A stretch of 25,583 nucleotides of DNA, from the NCBI GenBank assembly GCA_028065135.1, contig JAPTWR010000092.1, positions 1-25,583 of the forward strand, written 5' to 3'. Positions 15,739 through 25,512 of the stretch are shown here, piece after piece. Every line of letters starts with the position of its first letter. Within the stretch, counting starts at the first letter, position 1. The notes beneath the pieces were generated by a model that worked only from the letters and a program-made list of their open reading frames with translations, had not been told where the DNA came from and made no database searches. A program made the position numbers and the translations under genes. This DNA comes from Acidithiobacillus sp. (GTDB lineage: Bacteria > Pseudomonadota > Gammaproteobacteria > Acidithiobacillales > Acidithiobacillaceae).

Positions 15739-16974
15739 TCAGCGCCGCGCCGGCAGGCACAACCCCTCGAAACGCTCGGTCCAGGCCTTGCGCAAAACCC
15801 GCAGGACGGCGTCGGCGTCCACCGCCGCAAGGGTCCGGAGAGACTCTTCCGCCGGGACCAGACGCCCTAGGTAGAGCCATTGCCGCGTCAGGCGGCTCAT
15901 GCGAATTTCCGCATCCTCCTGCCCGAGGAGGAGCTGAATCCGTAGGCTGCGCTTGGCCCAGATCATATCCGCCACGGTCGGTCCATGCTCCAGCAACGTC
16001 GCCAGGACCTCTGCCATCGCCGCTGCCGCCTGAACGTGCTGCGCGCCCGGCGCGGCCGCATAGAGCGTCCATTCGCCGCAGTCACGGAGGGGATCAAGAT
16101 GGGAGAATACCTGGTAGGCCAGCCCGCGCTTCTCACGCAACTCGCGGAACAGATAGGAGGCTGTACCACCGCCCAGTATGGCGTTGGCCACCACATGGGC
16201 CAGATAGTCCTCCGCGGCGACGCTGCACCCAGGCGCCATCCAGATCAGGTGCGCCTGCTGCGCCTGGGCGCGGCGCAGCCGTTTCTGTCCGCCATGAAAC
16301 CGTGGGGCGGGCGCTGCGCTACGAGCCCGCCCCACGCGCCCCCGGAAGGCGGCCTGCGCCCAGGTGCAGAGCGCCCCATGCTCCACTTCTCCGACGGCGG
16401 TAATGATCAGCGGCGATTCGGCGAGGATCCGCTGGTGATAGGCTTGCAGGCGCTTGCGACTGGCGGACCGGATGCATCGTGCATTCCCCAGCACCGGCCA
16501 GGCCAGGGGATGGGTTCCCCAGATTTCCGCGAGGGCGCGCTCCTGAGCCCAATCCTCCACATCCTCTGCCGCCATGGCCGCTTCCTGAGCAACCACGCGC
16601 TTTTCCAGGCGCAGATCGGCGTGGTCGAAGCGCGGCTTCGTCAACAGCTCGGTCAGCAGCGTGAAGGCGTCAGCGGCATCCTCCGCCAGTACCGTCCCGT
16701 GAAACACCGTGCTTTCCCGATCTGTAAACGCATTGATGGTACCGCCCAGCGACTCCATGGCCGCATTGAGCGCATCGCCATCGCGCTCCGTACTGCCTTT
16801 GAAGAGCATATGCTCCAGCAGGTGGGCAAAACCGTTTTCGTCCGGGGCCTGATCCCGGCTGCCGTTGCCGACGGTCAGGGACAAGGCCACACTCCGGCGC
16901 CCGGGCAGTCGCTCGCTGATCACGGTCACACCGTTATCCAGCGTAGTGCAGAGAGGTTCGACGGCGCGCGTCAT
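15739..16974 (-). CDS. Zinc peptidase, M16 family (processing-peptidase-like)
   Basis: A 411-residue single M16 unit pair, with an N-terminal active domain and a C-terminal inactive one. The inverted zinc motif HLLEH (His51, Glu54, His55) and the distal ligand Glu131 in VVAQE are intact. GGGTASYLFRELREKRGLAYQVF near residue 270 is the family's second-half signature. There is no signal peptide, so it is probably cytoplasmic, like PqqL/YmxG-type relatives. I start at the ATG at 16974-16972 because similarity begins soon after (TLDNGVTVISE). The ATG at 17025 would put a terminator-like hairpin inside the coding sequence. Neither start has a good Shine-Dalgarno. It ends two bases from gloB, convergent. 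Confidence 0.9.
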   Translation of the reverse strand: MTRAVEPLCTTLDNGVTVISERLPGRRSVALSLTVGNGSRDQAPDENGFAHLLEHMLFKGSTERDGDALNAAMESLGGTINAFTDRESTVFHGTVLAEDAADAFTLLTELLTKPRFDHADLRLEKRVVAQEAAMAAEDVEDWAQERALAEIWGTHPLAWPVLGNARCIRSASRKRLQAYHQRILAESPLIITAVGEVEHGALCTWAQAAFRGRVGRARSAAPAPRFHGGQKRLRRAQAQQAHLIWMAPGCSVAAEDYLAHVVANAILGGGTASYLFRELREKRGLAYQVFSHLDPLRDCGEWTLYAAAPGAQHVQAAAAMAEVLATLLEHGPTVADMIWAKRSLRIQLLLGQEDAEIRMSRLTRQWLYLGRLVPAEESLRTLAAVDADAVLRVLRKAWTERFEGLCLPARR

Positions 16975-16984
16975 GTCAGGAGGT

Positions 16985-17013
16985 AACAACAAAAGTGGAC
17001 CGTACTGGTCCAC
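16985..17013 (-). terminator. Rho-independent terminator candidate after pnp
   Basis: On the minus strand GTGGACC (17013-17007) and GGTCCAC (17001-16995) form a perfect 7-bp stem with a five-base loop, followed by TTTTGTTGTT. It lies 52 bases after the pnp stop, the expected place for the end of the rimP-pnp operon. Confidence 0.7.
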
Positions 17014-17064
17014 CTGTGTCGCCATTGGCGCTAAACGACGTCGATAAGGATATCGGTAGACGGA

Positions 17065-19137
17065 TTATTGCGGAATACCCTTCATGCTCAGCTTGATCTT
17101 GCCCTGGCGATCCACTTCCAGAACCTTGACATGCACCGCTTGCCCTTCCTTGAGATGGTCGTGGACATCGCTGACCCGTTCGTTACTGATCTGGGAAATG
17201 TGCAGCAGACCGTCGCGTCCCGGCAGAATCGTCACAAAGGCGCCAAAATCCATGATCTTGGCCACCTTTCCGTCGTAAATGACATCGACCTGCACATCCG
17301 CCGTCAGCAACTCGATACGTCGCTTCGCGGCGGCGCCGGCTTCACCGTCCACCGAGGCGATGGTTATCGTGCCGTTGTCCTGAATATCGATGGTCGCGCC
17401 GGTTTCTTCGGTCAGGGCGCGGATGACTTTACCGCCCGGTCCGATGACGTCGCGGATGCGATCCGGATTGATCTGGATGGTAATGATGCGCGGTGCGTAG
17501 TCGGACAACTCGCCACGCCCCCTGGACAGCACGCCATTCATCAGTTCGAGGATATGCAGCCGCCCCGCCAGTGCCTGCTTGAGCGCCTGCGCCATGATTT
17601 CCCGGGTAATCCCGTCGATCTTGATATCCATCTGCAGGGCGGTCACCCCTTGTACCGTGCCCGCCACCTTGAAATCCATATCACCCAGATGATCTTCATC
17701 GCCCAGGATGTCGGTGAGGACGGCAAAACGCTCTCCTTCCTTGATGAGGCCCATGGCCACGCCCGCCACCGGCGCCTTGAGGGGTACGCCCGCGTCCATC
17801 AGTGCCAGGGAGGCGCCACAGACAGTCGCCATACTGGAAGAGCCGTTGGATTCCAGCACTTCAGAAACAACCCGCAGGCTGTACGGGAATTCGCCTTCGG
17901 TCGGCAGGACCGCGGCTATCGCCCGCTTCGCCAGACGCCCGTGCCCGATCTCCCGGCGCTTGGGCGAACCCACCATACCCGTTTCACCGGTGGAGAAGGG
18001 CGGGAAGTTGTAATGCAGCAAAAAGCGGTCACGGCTTTCGCCTTGCAGGGCATCGATGATCTGCTCGTCGCCCTTGGTACCCAACGTCGCCACCACCAGA
18101 GCCTGGGTTTCCCCCCGGGTGAAGAGCGCCGAACCATGGGTCCGCGGCAACACACCCGCCTCGATGGTGATGGGCCGCACGGTCTTGCTGTCCCGGCCAT
18201 CGATGCGGGGCGCGCCATCCAGAATACGTCCACGCACGATGCCGGTTTCAATTTTTTTTAAAAATCCGCGAACCATGTCTCCGCGTCCGGCATCGTCACC
18301 GCCAAACTCGATCGCCATGGCCTGCTGCACCTCTTCCAGCCGCTTGCTGCGCGCCTGCTTCTCCGTCAGCGCATAGGCCTCCTGCAGAAGCGGTGTGGCT
18401 TTCTCGCGCACCTGCACACCCAGTGCTTCATCGGCCACCGGCGCCACCCACTCCCAGCGCGGTTTGCCGGCCTCGCGCGCCAGCGCTTCAATGGTGTCGA
18501 TGACGGGCTGGAACTGCGCGTGACCGAACATCACCGCTTCCAGCATGACCTCTTCGGACAACTGCTGCGCCTCGGACTCGACCATGAGTACGGCCTGCCG
18601 GGTTCCCGCCACCACGAGATCCAGTTGCGAAGTAGTCAGTTGTGCGTAACTGGGGTTGAGCACATATTGCCCGTCGATGTAAGCCACCCGGGCCGCGCCG
18701 ATCGGGCCACTGAACGGAATACCGGAAACTGCCAGAGCCGCCGAGGCACCCACCAGTGCCAGAATATCGGGATCGTTATCTCGATCCACCGACACCACCG
18801 TAGCGATCACCTGCACTTCGTTCATGAAGCCCTTGGGGAAGAGCGGCCGGATAGGGCGATCGATCAGACGCGACGTCAGCGTCTCCTTTTCCGTGGGGCG
18901 CCCTTCCCGCTTGAAGAAACCACCGGGAATTTTGCCCGCGGCGTAGGCCTTCTCCTGATAGTTGACCGTCAGCGGAAAGAAATCCTGGCCCGGCTTCATC
19001 TCCCGGCGGCCCACTGCCGTCACCAGAACGACCGTGTCTCCGCTGGAAACCAGCACCGCACCGTCCGCCTGACGCGCCATGCGGCCCGTCTCCAGTTGCA
19101 GGCGGCGGCCGCCAAAATCTACTTCTTTCCGAATCAT
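17065..19137 (-). CDS. pnp: Polyribonucleotide nucleotidyltransferase (PNPase)
   Basis: 3'-5' phosphorolytic exoribonuclease and degradosome component. The 690 residues hold two RNase PH domains (about 1-220 and 310-540), the second with the catalytic [14 protein letters not shown] block (about 470-485), then a KH domain ([18 protein letters not shown], about 550-610) and an S1 domain (GLLHISQIS, about 620-690). It lies directly behind rpsO, the arrangement known from E. coli, where PNPase regulates its own mRNA. Two starts are possible: ATG at 19137, or TTG at 19143 with AAGGAG six bases upstream. I give the ATG, though ribosome-site spacing favours the TTG. Confidence 0.97.
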   Translation of the reverse strand: MIRKEVDFGGRRLQLETGRMARQADGAVLVSSGDTVVLVTAVGRREMKPGQDFFPLTVNYQEKAYAAGKIPGGFFKREGRPTEKETLTSRLIDRPIRPLFPKGFMNEVQVIATVVSVDRDNDPDILALVGASAALAVSGIPFSGPIGAARVAYIDGQYVLNPSYAQLTTSQLDLVVAGTRQAVLMVESEAQQLSEEVMLEAVMFGHAQFQPVIDTIEALAREAGKPRWEWVAPVADEALGVQVREKATPLLQEAYALTEKQARSKRLEEVQQAMAIEFGGDDAGRGDMVRGFLKKIETGIVRGRILDGAPRIDGRDSKTVRPITIEAGVLPRTHGSALFTRGETQALVVATLGTKGDEQIIDALQGESRDRFLLHYNFPPFSTGETGMVGSPKRREIGHGRLAKRAIAAVLPTEGEFPYSLRVVSEVLESNGSSSMATVCGASLALMDAGVPLKAPVAGVAMGLIKEGERFAVLTDILGDEDHLGDMDFKVAGTVQGVTALQMDIKIDGITREIMAQALKQALAGRLHILELMNGVLSRGRGELSDYAPRIITIQINPDRIRDVIGPGGKVIRALTEETGATIDIQDNGTITIASVDGEAGAAAKRRIELLTADVQVDVIYDGKVAKIMDFGAFVTILPGRDGLLHISQISNERVSDVHDHLKEGQAVHVKVLEVDRQGKIKLSMKGIPQ

Positions 19138-19153
19138 GGTCAAAACTCTCTCC

Positions 19154-19423
19154 TTACTTGCGCAGACCCAGACGTTCGATCAGCGTGCGATAGCGATTCA
19201 CATCCCGCTTCTTCAGGTAGTCCAGCAACTTGCGGCGCTGGCCGACCATCCGCAGAAGCCCCTGACGGGAATGGTGATCATGCTTGTTTACCTTGAAATG
19301 ATCTGTCAGCCCTTCGATTCGGGTGGTCAGCAGGGCAACCTGCACTTCCGGAGAACCCGTATCCCCCACATGGGTGGCATAACCCTGGACAACTTCTGCT
19401 TTGACATCATGAGACAACGCCAT
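19154..19423 (-). CDS. rpsO: 30S ribosomal protein S15
   Basis: Primary 16S rRNA-binding protein of the small subunit platform. The 89-residue length is exactly standard. [14 protein letters not shown], the helix [19 protein letters not shown] and the end [13 protein letters not shown] are highly conserved. AAGGAG and TAGGA precede the ATG at 19423. It lies between truB (38 bases upstream) and pnp (16 bases downstream). In E. coli S15 represses its own translation through a pseudoknot; I did not find an obvious equivalent by eye. Confidence 0.98.
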   Translation of the reverse strand: MALSHDVKAEVVQGYATHVGDTGSPEVQVALLTTRIEGLTDHFKVNKHDHHSRQGLLRMVGQRRKLLDYLKKRDVNRYRTLIERLGLRK

Positions 19424-19461
19424 AATTCCTACTCCTTGGAAATTCTGAAAAATATAAACCC

Positions 19462-20343
19462 CTAGTTTACGCTCATGAGGCGGCGAGGCGCCACCTTTCC
19501 ATCGTCCATCACCTCTCCCAGACCGAGAAACTGCTCCCCCGGCCCGTAGAGACGAATGCGCCCGAGAGGAGGCGCATGGGCGACCACGACCCCCTGCCCC
19601 TGACGCAGATAATAGGCGGTGTTCTCCGTCAGGGTCACCGCCGGTAAATATTCCAGAGCCAGATCCATGGCCTTGAGGGGGCACTCGCCCCGTCCGAGCA
19701 CGTCGGCGAGCCCTTCCAGGGTCAGCGCCTGCGCGACATCGAAAGGACCGGTGGACGTGCGCCGCAATTCTTCCACATGCGCACCGCACTCCAGAGCCGC
19801 ACCGATGTCCACCGCCAGACTGCGGATGTAGGTACCCTTGGAACAGCGCACGTCCAGCACCAAACGGTCACCGTCCAGGGAAACCAGGTCGAGGGCGTCG
19901 ATGCGTACCTGGCGTGGCGCCCGCTCCACCTCCAGCCCCTTGCGCGCCAATTCGTAAAGCGGCCTGCCCCCCTGCTTGATCGCCGAATACATGGGCGGAA
20001 TCTGCGCAATCTCTCCGAGAAACTGCGGCAGCACCGCGCGCACCTGCGCTTCGCTGACCGCAACAGGCCGTTCTTCCAGCACACTGCCTTCGCTGTCGCC
20101 GGTGGTCGTGGTCTGGCCCAGCCGCAGGGTCGCCCGATAGGACTTGTCCGCATTGAGAATATAATCCGAGACCTTGGTGGCCTCGCCAAAGAGCAGGACC
20201 AGCAGTCCGGTGGCGATGGGGTCGAGACTTCCCGTATGCCCGCCCTTTTTTAGGCCGAGCAGACGCTTGGCCCGTTGCAGAGCGGCGTTGGATGTCAGAC
20301 CCGCCGCCTTGTCGAGGAGCAGCAGACCATGTTGACAACTCAT
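19462..20343 (-). CDS. truB: tRNA pseudouridine-55 synthase
   Basis: Makes pseudouridine 55 in the T-loop of tRNAs. The 293-residue protein has the catalytic Asp41 in [31 protein letters not shown] near residue 70, [13 protein letters not shown] near 112, [15 protein letters not shown] near 166, and a C-terminal PUA-like region (about 245-293). The start overlaps the end of rbfA by four bases (ATGA), so the two are coupled. Confidence 0.97.
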   Translation of the reverse strand: MSCQHGLLLLDKAAGLTSNAALQRAKRLLGLKKGGHTGSLDPIATGLLVLLFGEATKVSDYILNADKSYRATLRLGQTTTTGDSEGSVLEERPVAVSEAQVRAVLPQFLGEIAQIPPMYSAIKQGGRPLYELARKGLEVERAPRQVRIDALDLVSLDGDRLVLDVRCSKGTYIRSLAVDIGAALECGAHVEELRRTSTGPFDVAQALTLEGLADVLGRGECPLKAMDLALEYLPAVTLTENTAYYLRQGQGVVVAHAPPLGRIRLYGPGEQFLGLGEVMDDGKVAPRRLMSVN

Positions 20344-20726
20344 GGCAGGTCCTCCGGCGCGGGCGGAAGATGGGCCAGGAGTTCCGCCATTTCCGCACCA
20401 CGGTCAAAACGCGCGTCGTAGACAAATTGCAGTGGTGGGATGCGCCTCAACGCCAACCGCCTTCCCAGCATCTGCCGGATCTCGCCGGCATGGTCCTGCA
20501 GAGTTTTGCGCACCGTATCGGCCCGATCGGGGCCATCCATCAACGAAAAATATACGGTTGCCGAGCGCATGTCCGTCGGCAAATCCACCATCGTGATACT
20601 GGGGGGTAGCGGAGACAACCCGGAAGACATGCCGTGCAGACGCGGCAACACCGCCGCTATCTCTTCCCGGAGCAAATGAGCCACCCTGGCGCCGCGCGGG
20701 TAGGGGCGATGAGAACCGTGCAACAT
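20340..20726 (-). CDS. rbfA: 30S ribosome-binding factor A
   Basis: Assembly factor for the 5' region of 16S rRNA. The 128-residue KH-like protein starts near RPYPRGARVAHLLREEIAAVLPR and has ITMVDLPTDMRSATVYFSLM and RIPPLQFVYDARFDRGAEM, typical of the family. AGGAGG overlaps the infB stop and is only two bases from the ATG at 20726 and five from the next codon, TTG, so initiation at that TTG is also possible. It lies six bases after infB and overlaps truB. Confidence 0.95.
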   Translation of the reverse strand: MLHGSHRPYPRGARVAHLLREEIAAVLPRLHGMSSGLSPLPPSITMVDLPTDMRSATVYFSLMDGPDRADTVRKTLQDHAGEIRQMLGRRLALRRIPPLQFVYDARFDRGAEMAELLAHLPPAPEDLP

Positions 20727-20732
20727 TGCCTC

Positions 20733-23363
20733 CTAGACCGTTCGCGCCACTTCAGTGGTTTCAAACACCTCGATGATGTCACCATTCTTCAGGTCATTGA
20801 AGTTGCGGATACCCACACCACACTCAAAGCCTTCACGCACTTCCTTGACGTCTTCCTTGAAACGCCGCAGTGAGTCCATTTCTCCGGAATAGATGACCAC
20901 ATCCTGACGGATCACCCGAACCTTCGCGCTGCGCCGCAGGAGGCCGTCGGTAACCATACAACCCGCGACCATGCCCACCTTGGGCACCCGGAATGTCTCA
21001 CGCACCTGCGCATGACCCAGGATACGCTCACGGATTTCCGGCGCGAGCATACCACTCATGGCGGCCTTCACCTCGTCCACCGCGTCGTAAATGATACTGT
21101 GGTAACGAACATCCACCCCGCTATGTTCGATCAGGCGCCGCGCCGGAGCTTCCGCACGCACGTTGAAGCCGATGATAACCGCCTGTGACGCCGCGGCAAG
21201 ATTCACATCGGACTCCGTGATTCCACCGACCCCGGAGTGGATGACATTGACCTTGACCTCTGCGGTGGAAAGGCGTTCCAAGGTAGTGGTCAAAGCCTCG
21301 GCGGAACCCTGTACGTCCGCCTTGATCAGCAGATTCAACTGCTGCAACTGTCCATCCGCTGCCGCCTCGAACAGGCTCTCCAGCGTCGCTTTCTGACTCT
21401 TCGCCAGACGTACATCACGGAACTTGCCCTGGCGAAAGAGCGCCACTTCGCGAGCCTTGCGTTCATCCGCCACCACGACCACCTCATCACCGGCCTGGGG
21501 AACATCTCCCAGCCCGAGCACCTCTGCCGGCATGCCCGGAGCCACCAATTGTGTAGGTCGCCCGGCATCATCCACCAGCGCCCGGACACGTCCAAATTGC
21601 GCGCCGGCCAGAAGCATATCACCCGTATGCAGGGTGCCCTGACGGACCAGCACCGATGCCACGACACCACGTCCACGATCCAGCCGGGACTCGATGACCA
21701 CGCCCTTCGCCGGACCGTTGATCTGCACATCCAGATCCAGCATCTCCGCCTGCAACAAAATGGCGTCCAGCAGATCATCGATATGCAACCCGGTCTTTGC
21801 CGAAACATTCACAAATTGCGCGTCACCGCCCCACTCCTCGGGCACCACTTCATGGCCGGCGAGTTCCTGGCGTATGCGTTCCGGATCCACGGAGGGTTTA
21901 TCGATCTTGTTGACGGCCACCACAATGGGCACCTTGGCCGCCTTGGCGTGGTGAATCGCCTCGATCGTCTGGGGCATCACCCCGTCATCGGCCGCCACCA
22001 CCAGCACGACGATATCCGTCGCCTGCGCGCCGCGGGCCCGCATCGCCGTAAACGCCTCATGGCCAGGCGTATCGAGGAAGGTCACCATGCCCTTGGGCGT
22101 CTCCACGTGGTAGGCACCGATGTGCTGGGTAATACCCCCGGCCTCACCACTCGCTACCTGGGTAGAGCGAATTCGGTCCAACAGCGACGTTTTACCATGA
22201 TCCACATGTCCCATGACGGTCACCACGGGGGGCCGACGGCCCATGACCGGCGTCTCTGCCGCCCCTTCTTCCGTCAAAAAAGCCTCGGGGCTGGTGATTC
22301 CCACCAGCTTCACCTTGTGTCCCAACTCTTCCACGACGATTGCGGCGGTTTCCTGATCGATCACCTGATTGATGGTGGCCATCACGCCCATCTTCATCAT
22401 CGTTTTGATCACATCGGTAGCCTTGATCGCCATCCGGCTGGCCAGTTCACCCACGGTGATCGTTTCCGGGAGCGCCACTTCGCGGATGACCGGTGCCACC
22501 GCCCACTCGCTGACCGCAGGACCACCCCTGCCGCGGTTTCGTTTGTCTGCGGACTTACGGCGCCGTGCCAGAGCCAGGGCATCGGCATTGCCACCGTCTT
22601 CACTACGCCGCCCGCCCCGCCGGGCAGCACCGCCACGGCGGGCGTCGTCGTCGCCGCGCCCCGTCGGCCCCGCTTTTTTGCCTTTTGGCGGCGGCGCTGC
22701 CGCGGGCGCTCTGCTAGCCGGCGGTGCTGTGGGACGCGCACGATCCGTGCCGACCGCCGATGTCCTGCCACGATCCAGGGCAGGTCGCTCGGGAATGCGT
22801 GAGGGAGTTGCCGCAAGCTTCACTTCGGAACGTGGCGCCTCTTGTACCGCCGCCACCTCTTCGCTCGCGGCCGTCGCATCGTACGGCACCTGCTGCGGCT
22901 GATCGACAACCTCCTCCGCAGGCTCCGACTCCCCAGAAACCGTCGCGGGGCCGCCTGCAGCGACCGCTTCCACGGCCGGCGCGAATTCCTGCAAAGCAGC
23001 GGCCACCTGAGCATCGACCGGCAACTGTTCCGGTATAGCAGACTCGGTGGCCTCTTCGGCTATCGCTTCCCGTTTGACGTAAGTCCGTTTGCGGCGCACT
23101 TCCACTTGTACCGTGCGCGACTTGCCTGCGCCTACGGACTGTTTGATTTCGGTGGTACTGGTGCGGTTGAGCGTAATACGGCGCGGTTCACCGCCACCCT
23201 CTCCGTGCGCACTGCGCAACGAAGCCAGAAGACGATGTTTGTCGTCCTCAGTGACCACATCCTCGGCCGCATTCTTGGAAATGCCCGCAGCGTTCAACTG
23301 CTCCAACAACCGAGCATTCGTTACACCCAATTCAGCAGCAAAATTGGCGACAGTTACCGTCAT
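20733..23363 (-). CDS. infB: Translation initiation factor IF-2
   Basis: GTPase that brings initiator fMet-tRNA to the ribosome. The 876-residue protein starts [14 protein letters not shown], an IF2_N domain (1-50). It then has a long Ala/Pro/Arg-rich linker (about 60-275), a second IF2_N domain (about 290-345), the G domain with GHVDHGKTS (385-393), DTPGH (431-435) and NKID (485-488), and C-terminal beta-barrel domains. An ATG three codons upstream (23372) directly abuts GGAGA; the ATG at 23363 has it nine bases away and fits the family start. The linker segment near residues 200-265 is very basic with many Gly/Arg. Confidence 0.98.
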   Translation of the reverse strand: MTVTVANFAAELGVTNARLLEQLNAAGISKNAAEDVVTEDDKHRLLASLRSAHGEGGGEPRRITLNRTSTTEIKQSVGAGKSRTVQVEVRRKRTYVKREAIAEEATESAIPEQLPVDAQVAAALQEFAPAVEAVAAGGPATVSGESEPAEEVVDQPQQVPYDATAASEEVAAVQEAPRSEVKLAATPSRIPERPALDRGRTSAVGTDRARPTAPPASRAPAAAPPPKGKKAGPTGRGDDDARRGGAARRGGRRSEDGGNADALALARRRKSADKRNRGRGGPAVSEWAVAPVIREVALPETITVGELASRMAIKATDVIKTMMKMGVMATINQVIDQETAAIVVEELGHKVKLVGITSPEAFLTEEGAAETPVMGRRPPVVTVMGHVDHGKTSLLDRIRSTQVASGEAGGITQHIGAYHVETPKGMVTFLDTPGHEAFTAMRARGAQATDIVVLVVAADDGVMPQTIEAIHHAKAAKVPIVVAVNKIDKPSVDPERIRQELAGHEVVPEEWGGDAQFVNVSAKTGLHIDDLLDAILLQAEMLDLDVQINGPAKGVVIESRLDRGRGVVASVLVRQGTLHTGDMLLAGAQFGRVRALVDDAGRPTQLVAPGMPAEVLGLGDVPQAGDEVVVVADERKAREVALFRQGKFRDVRLAKSQKATLESLFEAAADGQLQQLNLLIKADVQGSAEALTTTLERLSTAEVKVNVIHSGVGGITESDVNLAAASQAVIIGFNVRAEAPARRLIEHSGVDVRYHSIIYDAVDEVKAAMSGMLAPEIRERILGHAQVRETFRVPKVGMVAGCMVTDGLLRRSAKVRVIRQDVVIYSGEMDSLRRFKEDVKEVREGFECGVGIRNFNDLKNGDIIEVFETTEVARTV

Positions 23364-23421
23364 AATCCTCATTCTCCGAAACCGCTACCCCGCGACATAC
23401 ATCGCCGGGCCAGGGTCTGTA

Positions 23422-24903
23422 TCAAGCAAACCAGGGCGCACGCGCCTCCAGAATGAGAGCTTTGGCCCGCTCTTCATCCACACCGACCATCTCGCATAGC
23501 TCGCTCGCAGCCAGTTCCGCCAGGTCCTCGGAAGTGACAACACCTTTACTGGCCAGTAAGTGCGCTAAACCCTTATCCATACCCTTCAGGGACAACAAGT
23601 CTTCCGCGGGTTCACTGAGCGCCACCTGCTCTTCCTGGGCAATGGCCTTATTGAGCAGGACGTCACGCGCACGGCGCCGCAATTCGCCGACGAGGTTTTC
23701 GTCCAGACCCTCGATTTCCATCATTTCGGCAACCGGAACATAGGCCACCTCCTCAATGGAGGTAAAACCCTCGCTGACCAACAGGGCGGCCAAGTCCTCA
23801 TCCACGCCCAGATCCCGGATGAAGTGGTTGAGAAAGGTCGACTCTTCCTCTTCCCGCTTGGCCTGAGCCTCTTCCTCGGTCAGAATGTTGATGGTCCAGC
23901 CCGTCAACTGCGTCGCCAGCCGTACATTCTGCCCGGCCCGCCCGATGGCCTGGGACAAGTGCTCCGGTCCGACCACCACATCCATACTGTGCGTGTTCTC
24001 GTCGACCACGATGCTGGACACTTCCGCGGGTGAAAGGGCGTTGATCACATAGCTGGCCGGATCGGCTGCCCAGATCACAATGTCAATCCGCTCGCCTTTC
24101 AACTCATTGATAACCGTCTGTACCCGGTTGCCGCGCAGACCCACACAAGCCCCCACGGGGTCCACACGCGGGTCATTGGAACGCACGGCCAGTTTCGCCC
24201 GTAGTCCCGGATCACGCGCCGCACCCATGATTTCGATCATCCCGTTCCCGATTTCCGGCACTTCCTGGGCGAACAGCTTGATCAGCAACTCAGGACTGGT
24301 CCGCGACAGAAATAGCTGCGGCCCCCGCTGCACACGGCGTACATCCTGAAGATGTGCCTTCACCCGATCACCGGGGCGAATGGCCTCACGCGGCATCATC
24401 TCCTCTTTTGGCAGAATGGCCTCGGCGCGCCCCATGTCGACGATGGCGTTGCCTTTTTCCATGCGTTTGACCAGACCGCTGACGATATCTCCCTTGCGTA
24501 TCGCAAAGTCCGATACGATCCGGTCGCGCTCGGCATCCCGCACTTTCTGCACAATCACCTGTTTGGCCGTTTGTGCCGCGATCCGCCCAAATTCGACGGG
24601 TGGCAACACTTCTTCGAGGTAGCCGCCTAGCTCCACATCGGGACGGGTTTTCCGGGCATCGCTCAGACGGATCTGCTGATCCGCGTCATAATCCGCGACA
24701 TCATCCGCAACTACTTCCCATAGCCGGCGGGTTACATAATCTCCGGTCTTACGATCCACATCCACCGCGATATGCCAGTCCTGTCCGTATTTCTTTTTGG
24801 ATGCGGAAACCAGAGATGCCTCCAGCGCCAGGAAAATGACTTCCCGGTCCACATCCTTCTCATGGGCGACGGCATCCGCCAGATAAAGAAGTTCACGACT
24901 CAT
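23422..24903 (-). CDS. nusA: Transcription termination/antitermination factor NusA
   Basis: RNA polymerase-associated factor for pausing, termination and rRNA antitermination. The 493-residue protein has the N-terminal polymerase-binding domain (1-~130), S1 domain (about 135-200, ILPKEEMMPRE near its end), two KH domains (VDPVGACVGLRGNRVQTVINELKGE and GRAGQNVRLATQLTGW), and two C-terminal acidic repeats of helix-hairpin-helix type (about 360-493), as in the E. coli form. A longer open frame upstream overlaps rimP, but the ATG at 24903 has GGAGCAGG before it and the family start MSRELLYLADAVAHEK. Confidence 0.98.
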   Translation of the reverse strand: MSRELLYLADAVAHEKDVDREVIFLALEASLVSASKKKYGQDWHIAVDVDRKTGDYVTRRLWEVVADDVADYDADQQIRLSDARKTRPDVELGGYLEEVLPPVEFGRIAAQTAKQVIVQKVRDAERDRIVSDFAIRKGDIVSGLVKRMEKGNAIVDMGRAEAILPKEEMMPREAIRPGDRVKAHLQDVRRVQRGPQLFLSRTSPELLIKLFAQEVPEIGNGMIEIMGAARDPGLRAKLAVRSNDPRVDPVGACVGLRGNRVQTVINELKGERIDIVIWAADPASYVINALSPAEVSSIVVDENTHSMDVVVGPEHLSQAIGRAGQNVRLATQLTGWTINILTEEEAQAKREEEESTFLNHFIRDLGVDEDLAALLVSEGFTSIEEVAYVPVAEMMEIEGLDENLVGELRRRARDVLLNKAIAQEEQVALSEPAEDLLSLKGMDKGLAHLLASKGVVTSEDLAELAASELCEMVGVDEERAKALILEARAPWFA

Positions 24904-24934
24904 TGACCTGCTCCTCTCTGCATGTTCCGTCGAC

Positions 24935-25396
24935 TCACCATTGCGGAACCAGCCTTGCCTTGTGGATATCATCCAGGGCGAAGGTCCAGCGCCCTTCGGT
25001 ATTTTTTAATACAATTTTCTGATCTTCAACGCCCAGCAGCTCACCCTGCAAGCGGCGCCGCCCTTGCGTCAACCCGTGCAGATGAATCTCGGCCTGAGAC
25101 CCCTTAAATCGTTCAAAGTCGTGTAAATTTTTTAGCGGCCTATCCAGGCCGGGGCTGGAAACTTCGAGGCGGTAGGCGCCATGGATCGGATTTTCCACAT
25201 CGAGCCACAGGCTGAGCTGGCGACTCACCGCCGCACAATCCTCAATGGTAACCGCAGTGGTTTCATTCTTTTCTATGAAGACCTGTAACGCCACTGCGCG
25301 CCCCATGCGCACCATGCGTGCGTCTACCAGGGTGCATCCCGCAATCCCGGCTTGTTGCGCAATTCCTTCATACAGTCGATCTTCCACGTTCACCAT
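24935..25396 (-). CDS. rimP: Ribosome maturation factor RimP
   Basis: Assembly factor for the 30S subunit. About 153 residues: VEDRLYEGIAQQAGIAG, then VTIEDCAAVSRQLSLWLDVE, the signature YRLEVSSPGLDRPL near residue 84, and a C-terminal SH3-like domain ending DDIHKARLVPQW. The start is uncertain. GTG at 25405, ATG at 25396 and GTG at 25387 are all in frame. The only ribosome-site-like AGGGA directly abuts the ATG and lies nine bases from the GTG at 25387. It is the first gene of rimP-nusA-infB-rbfA-truB-rpsO-pnp, directly behind an rRNA operon. Confidence 0.96.
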   Translation of the reverse strand: MVNVEDRLYEGIAQQAGIAGCTLVDARMVRMGRAVALQVFIEKNETTAVTIEDCAAVSRQLSLWLDVENPIHGAYRLEVSSPGLDRPLKNLHDFERFKGSQAEIHLHGLTQGRRRLQGELLGVEDQKIVLKNTEGRWTFALDDIHKARLVPQW

Positions 25397-25411
25397 TCCC
25401 TGCACAGAAAC

Positions 25412-25438
25412 AAAAAGTGGGCACTTGGCCCACTTTTT
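25412..25438. terminator. Perfect symmetric hairpin upstream of rimP
   Basis: AAAAAGTGGGC (25412-25422) and GCCCACTTTTT (25428-25438) form a perfect 11-bp stem with a five-base loop. It carries a T run on both strands, so it reads as a bidirectional terminator. It may end residual rRNA transcription. If the promoter at 25444-25472 is used, it would instead form the extreme 5' end of the rimP mRNA. Confidence 0.7.
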
Positions 25439-25443
25439 GGCGC

Positions 25444-25472
25444 ATCATACGCAGGATCGCGTCAAAAAACAA
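25444..25472 (-). promoter_or_regulatory. Candidate promoter of the rimP-nusA-infB operon
   Basis: On the minus strand TTGTTT (25472-25467) and TATGAT (25449-25444) are 17 bases apart. The -10 matches 5 of 6 positions; the -35 is weak. The -35 overlaps the T run and the last stem bases of the rRNA terminator. A start site would fall near 25437, at the first bases of the next hairpin. Confidence 0.4.
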
Positions 25473-25501
25473 CCCCGCCTCGATGATGCGGAGGCGGGGT
25501 T
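25464..25501 (-). terminator. Rho-independent terminator of the rRNA operon
   Basis: On the minus strand AACCCCGCCTC (25501-25491) and GAGGCGGGGTT (25481-25471) form a perfect 11-bp GC-rich stem around a nine-base loop, followed by GTTTTTT. It begins about a dozen bases after the 3' end of the 5S rRNA. Confidence 0.92.
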
Positions 25502-25512
25502 ATGGGAATAGG

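Noticed and set aside
21237..22802. 521-codon plus-strand open frame opposite infB
   Set aside because: infB is unmistakable on the minus strand; the antisense product is His/Arg-rich without domains.
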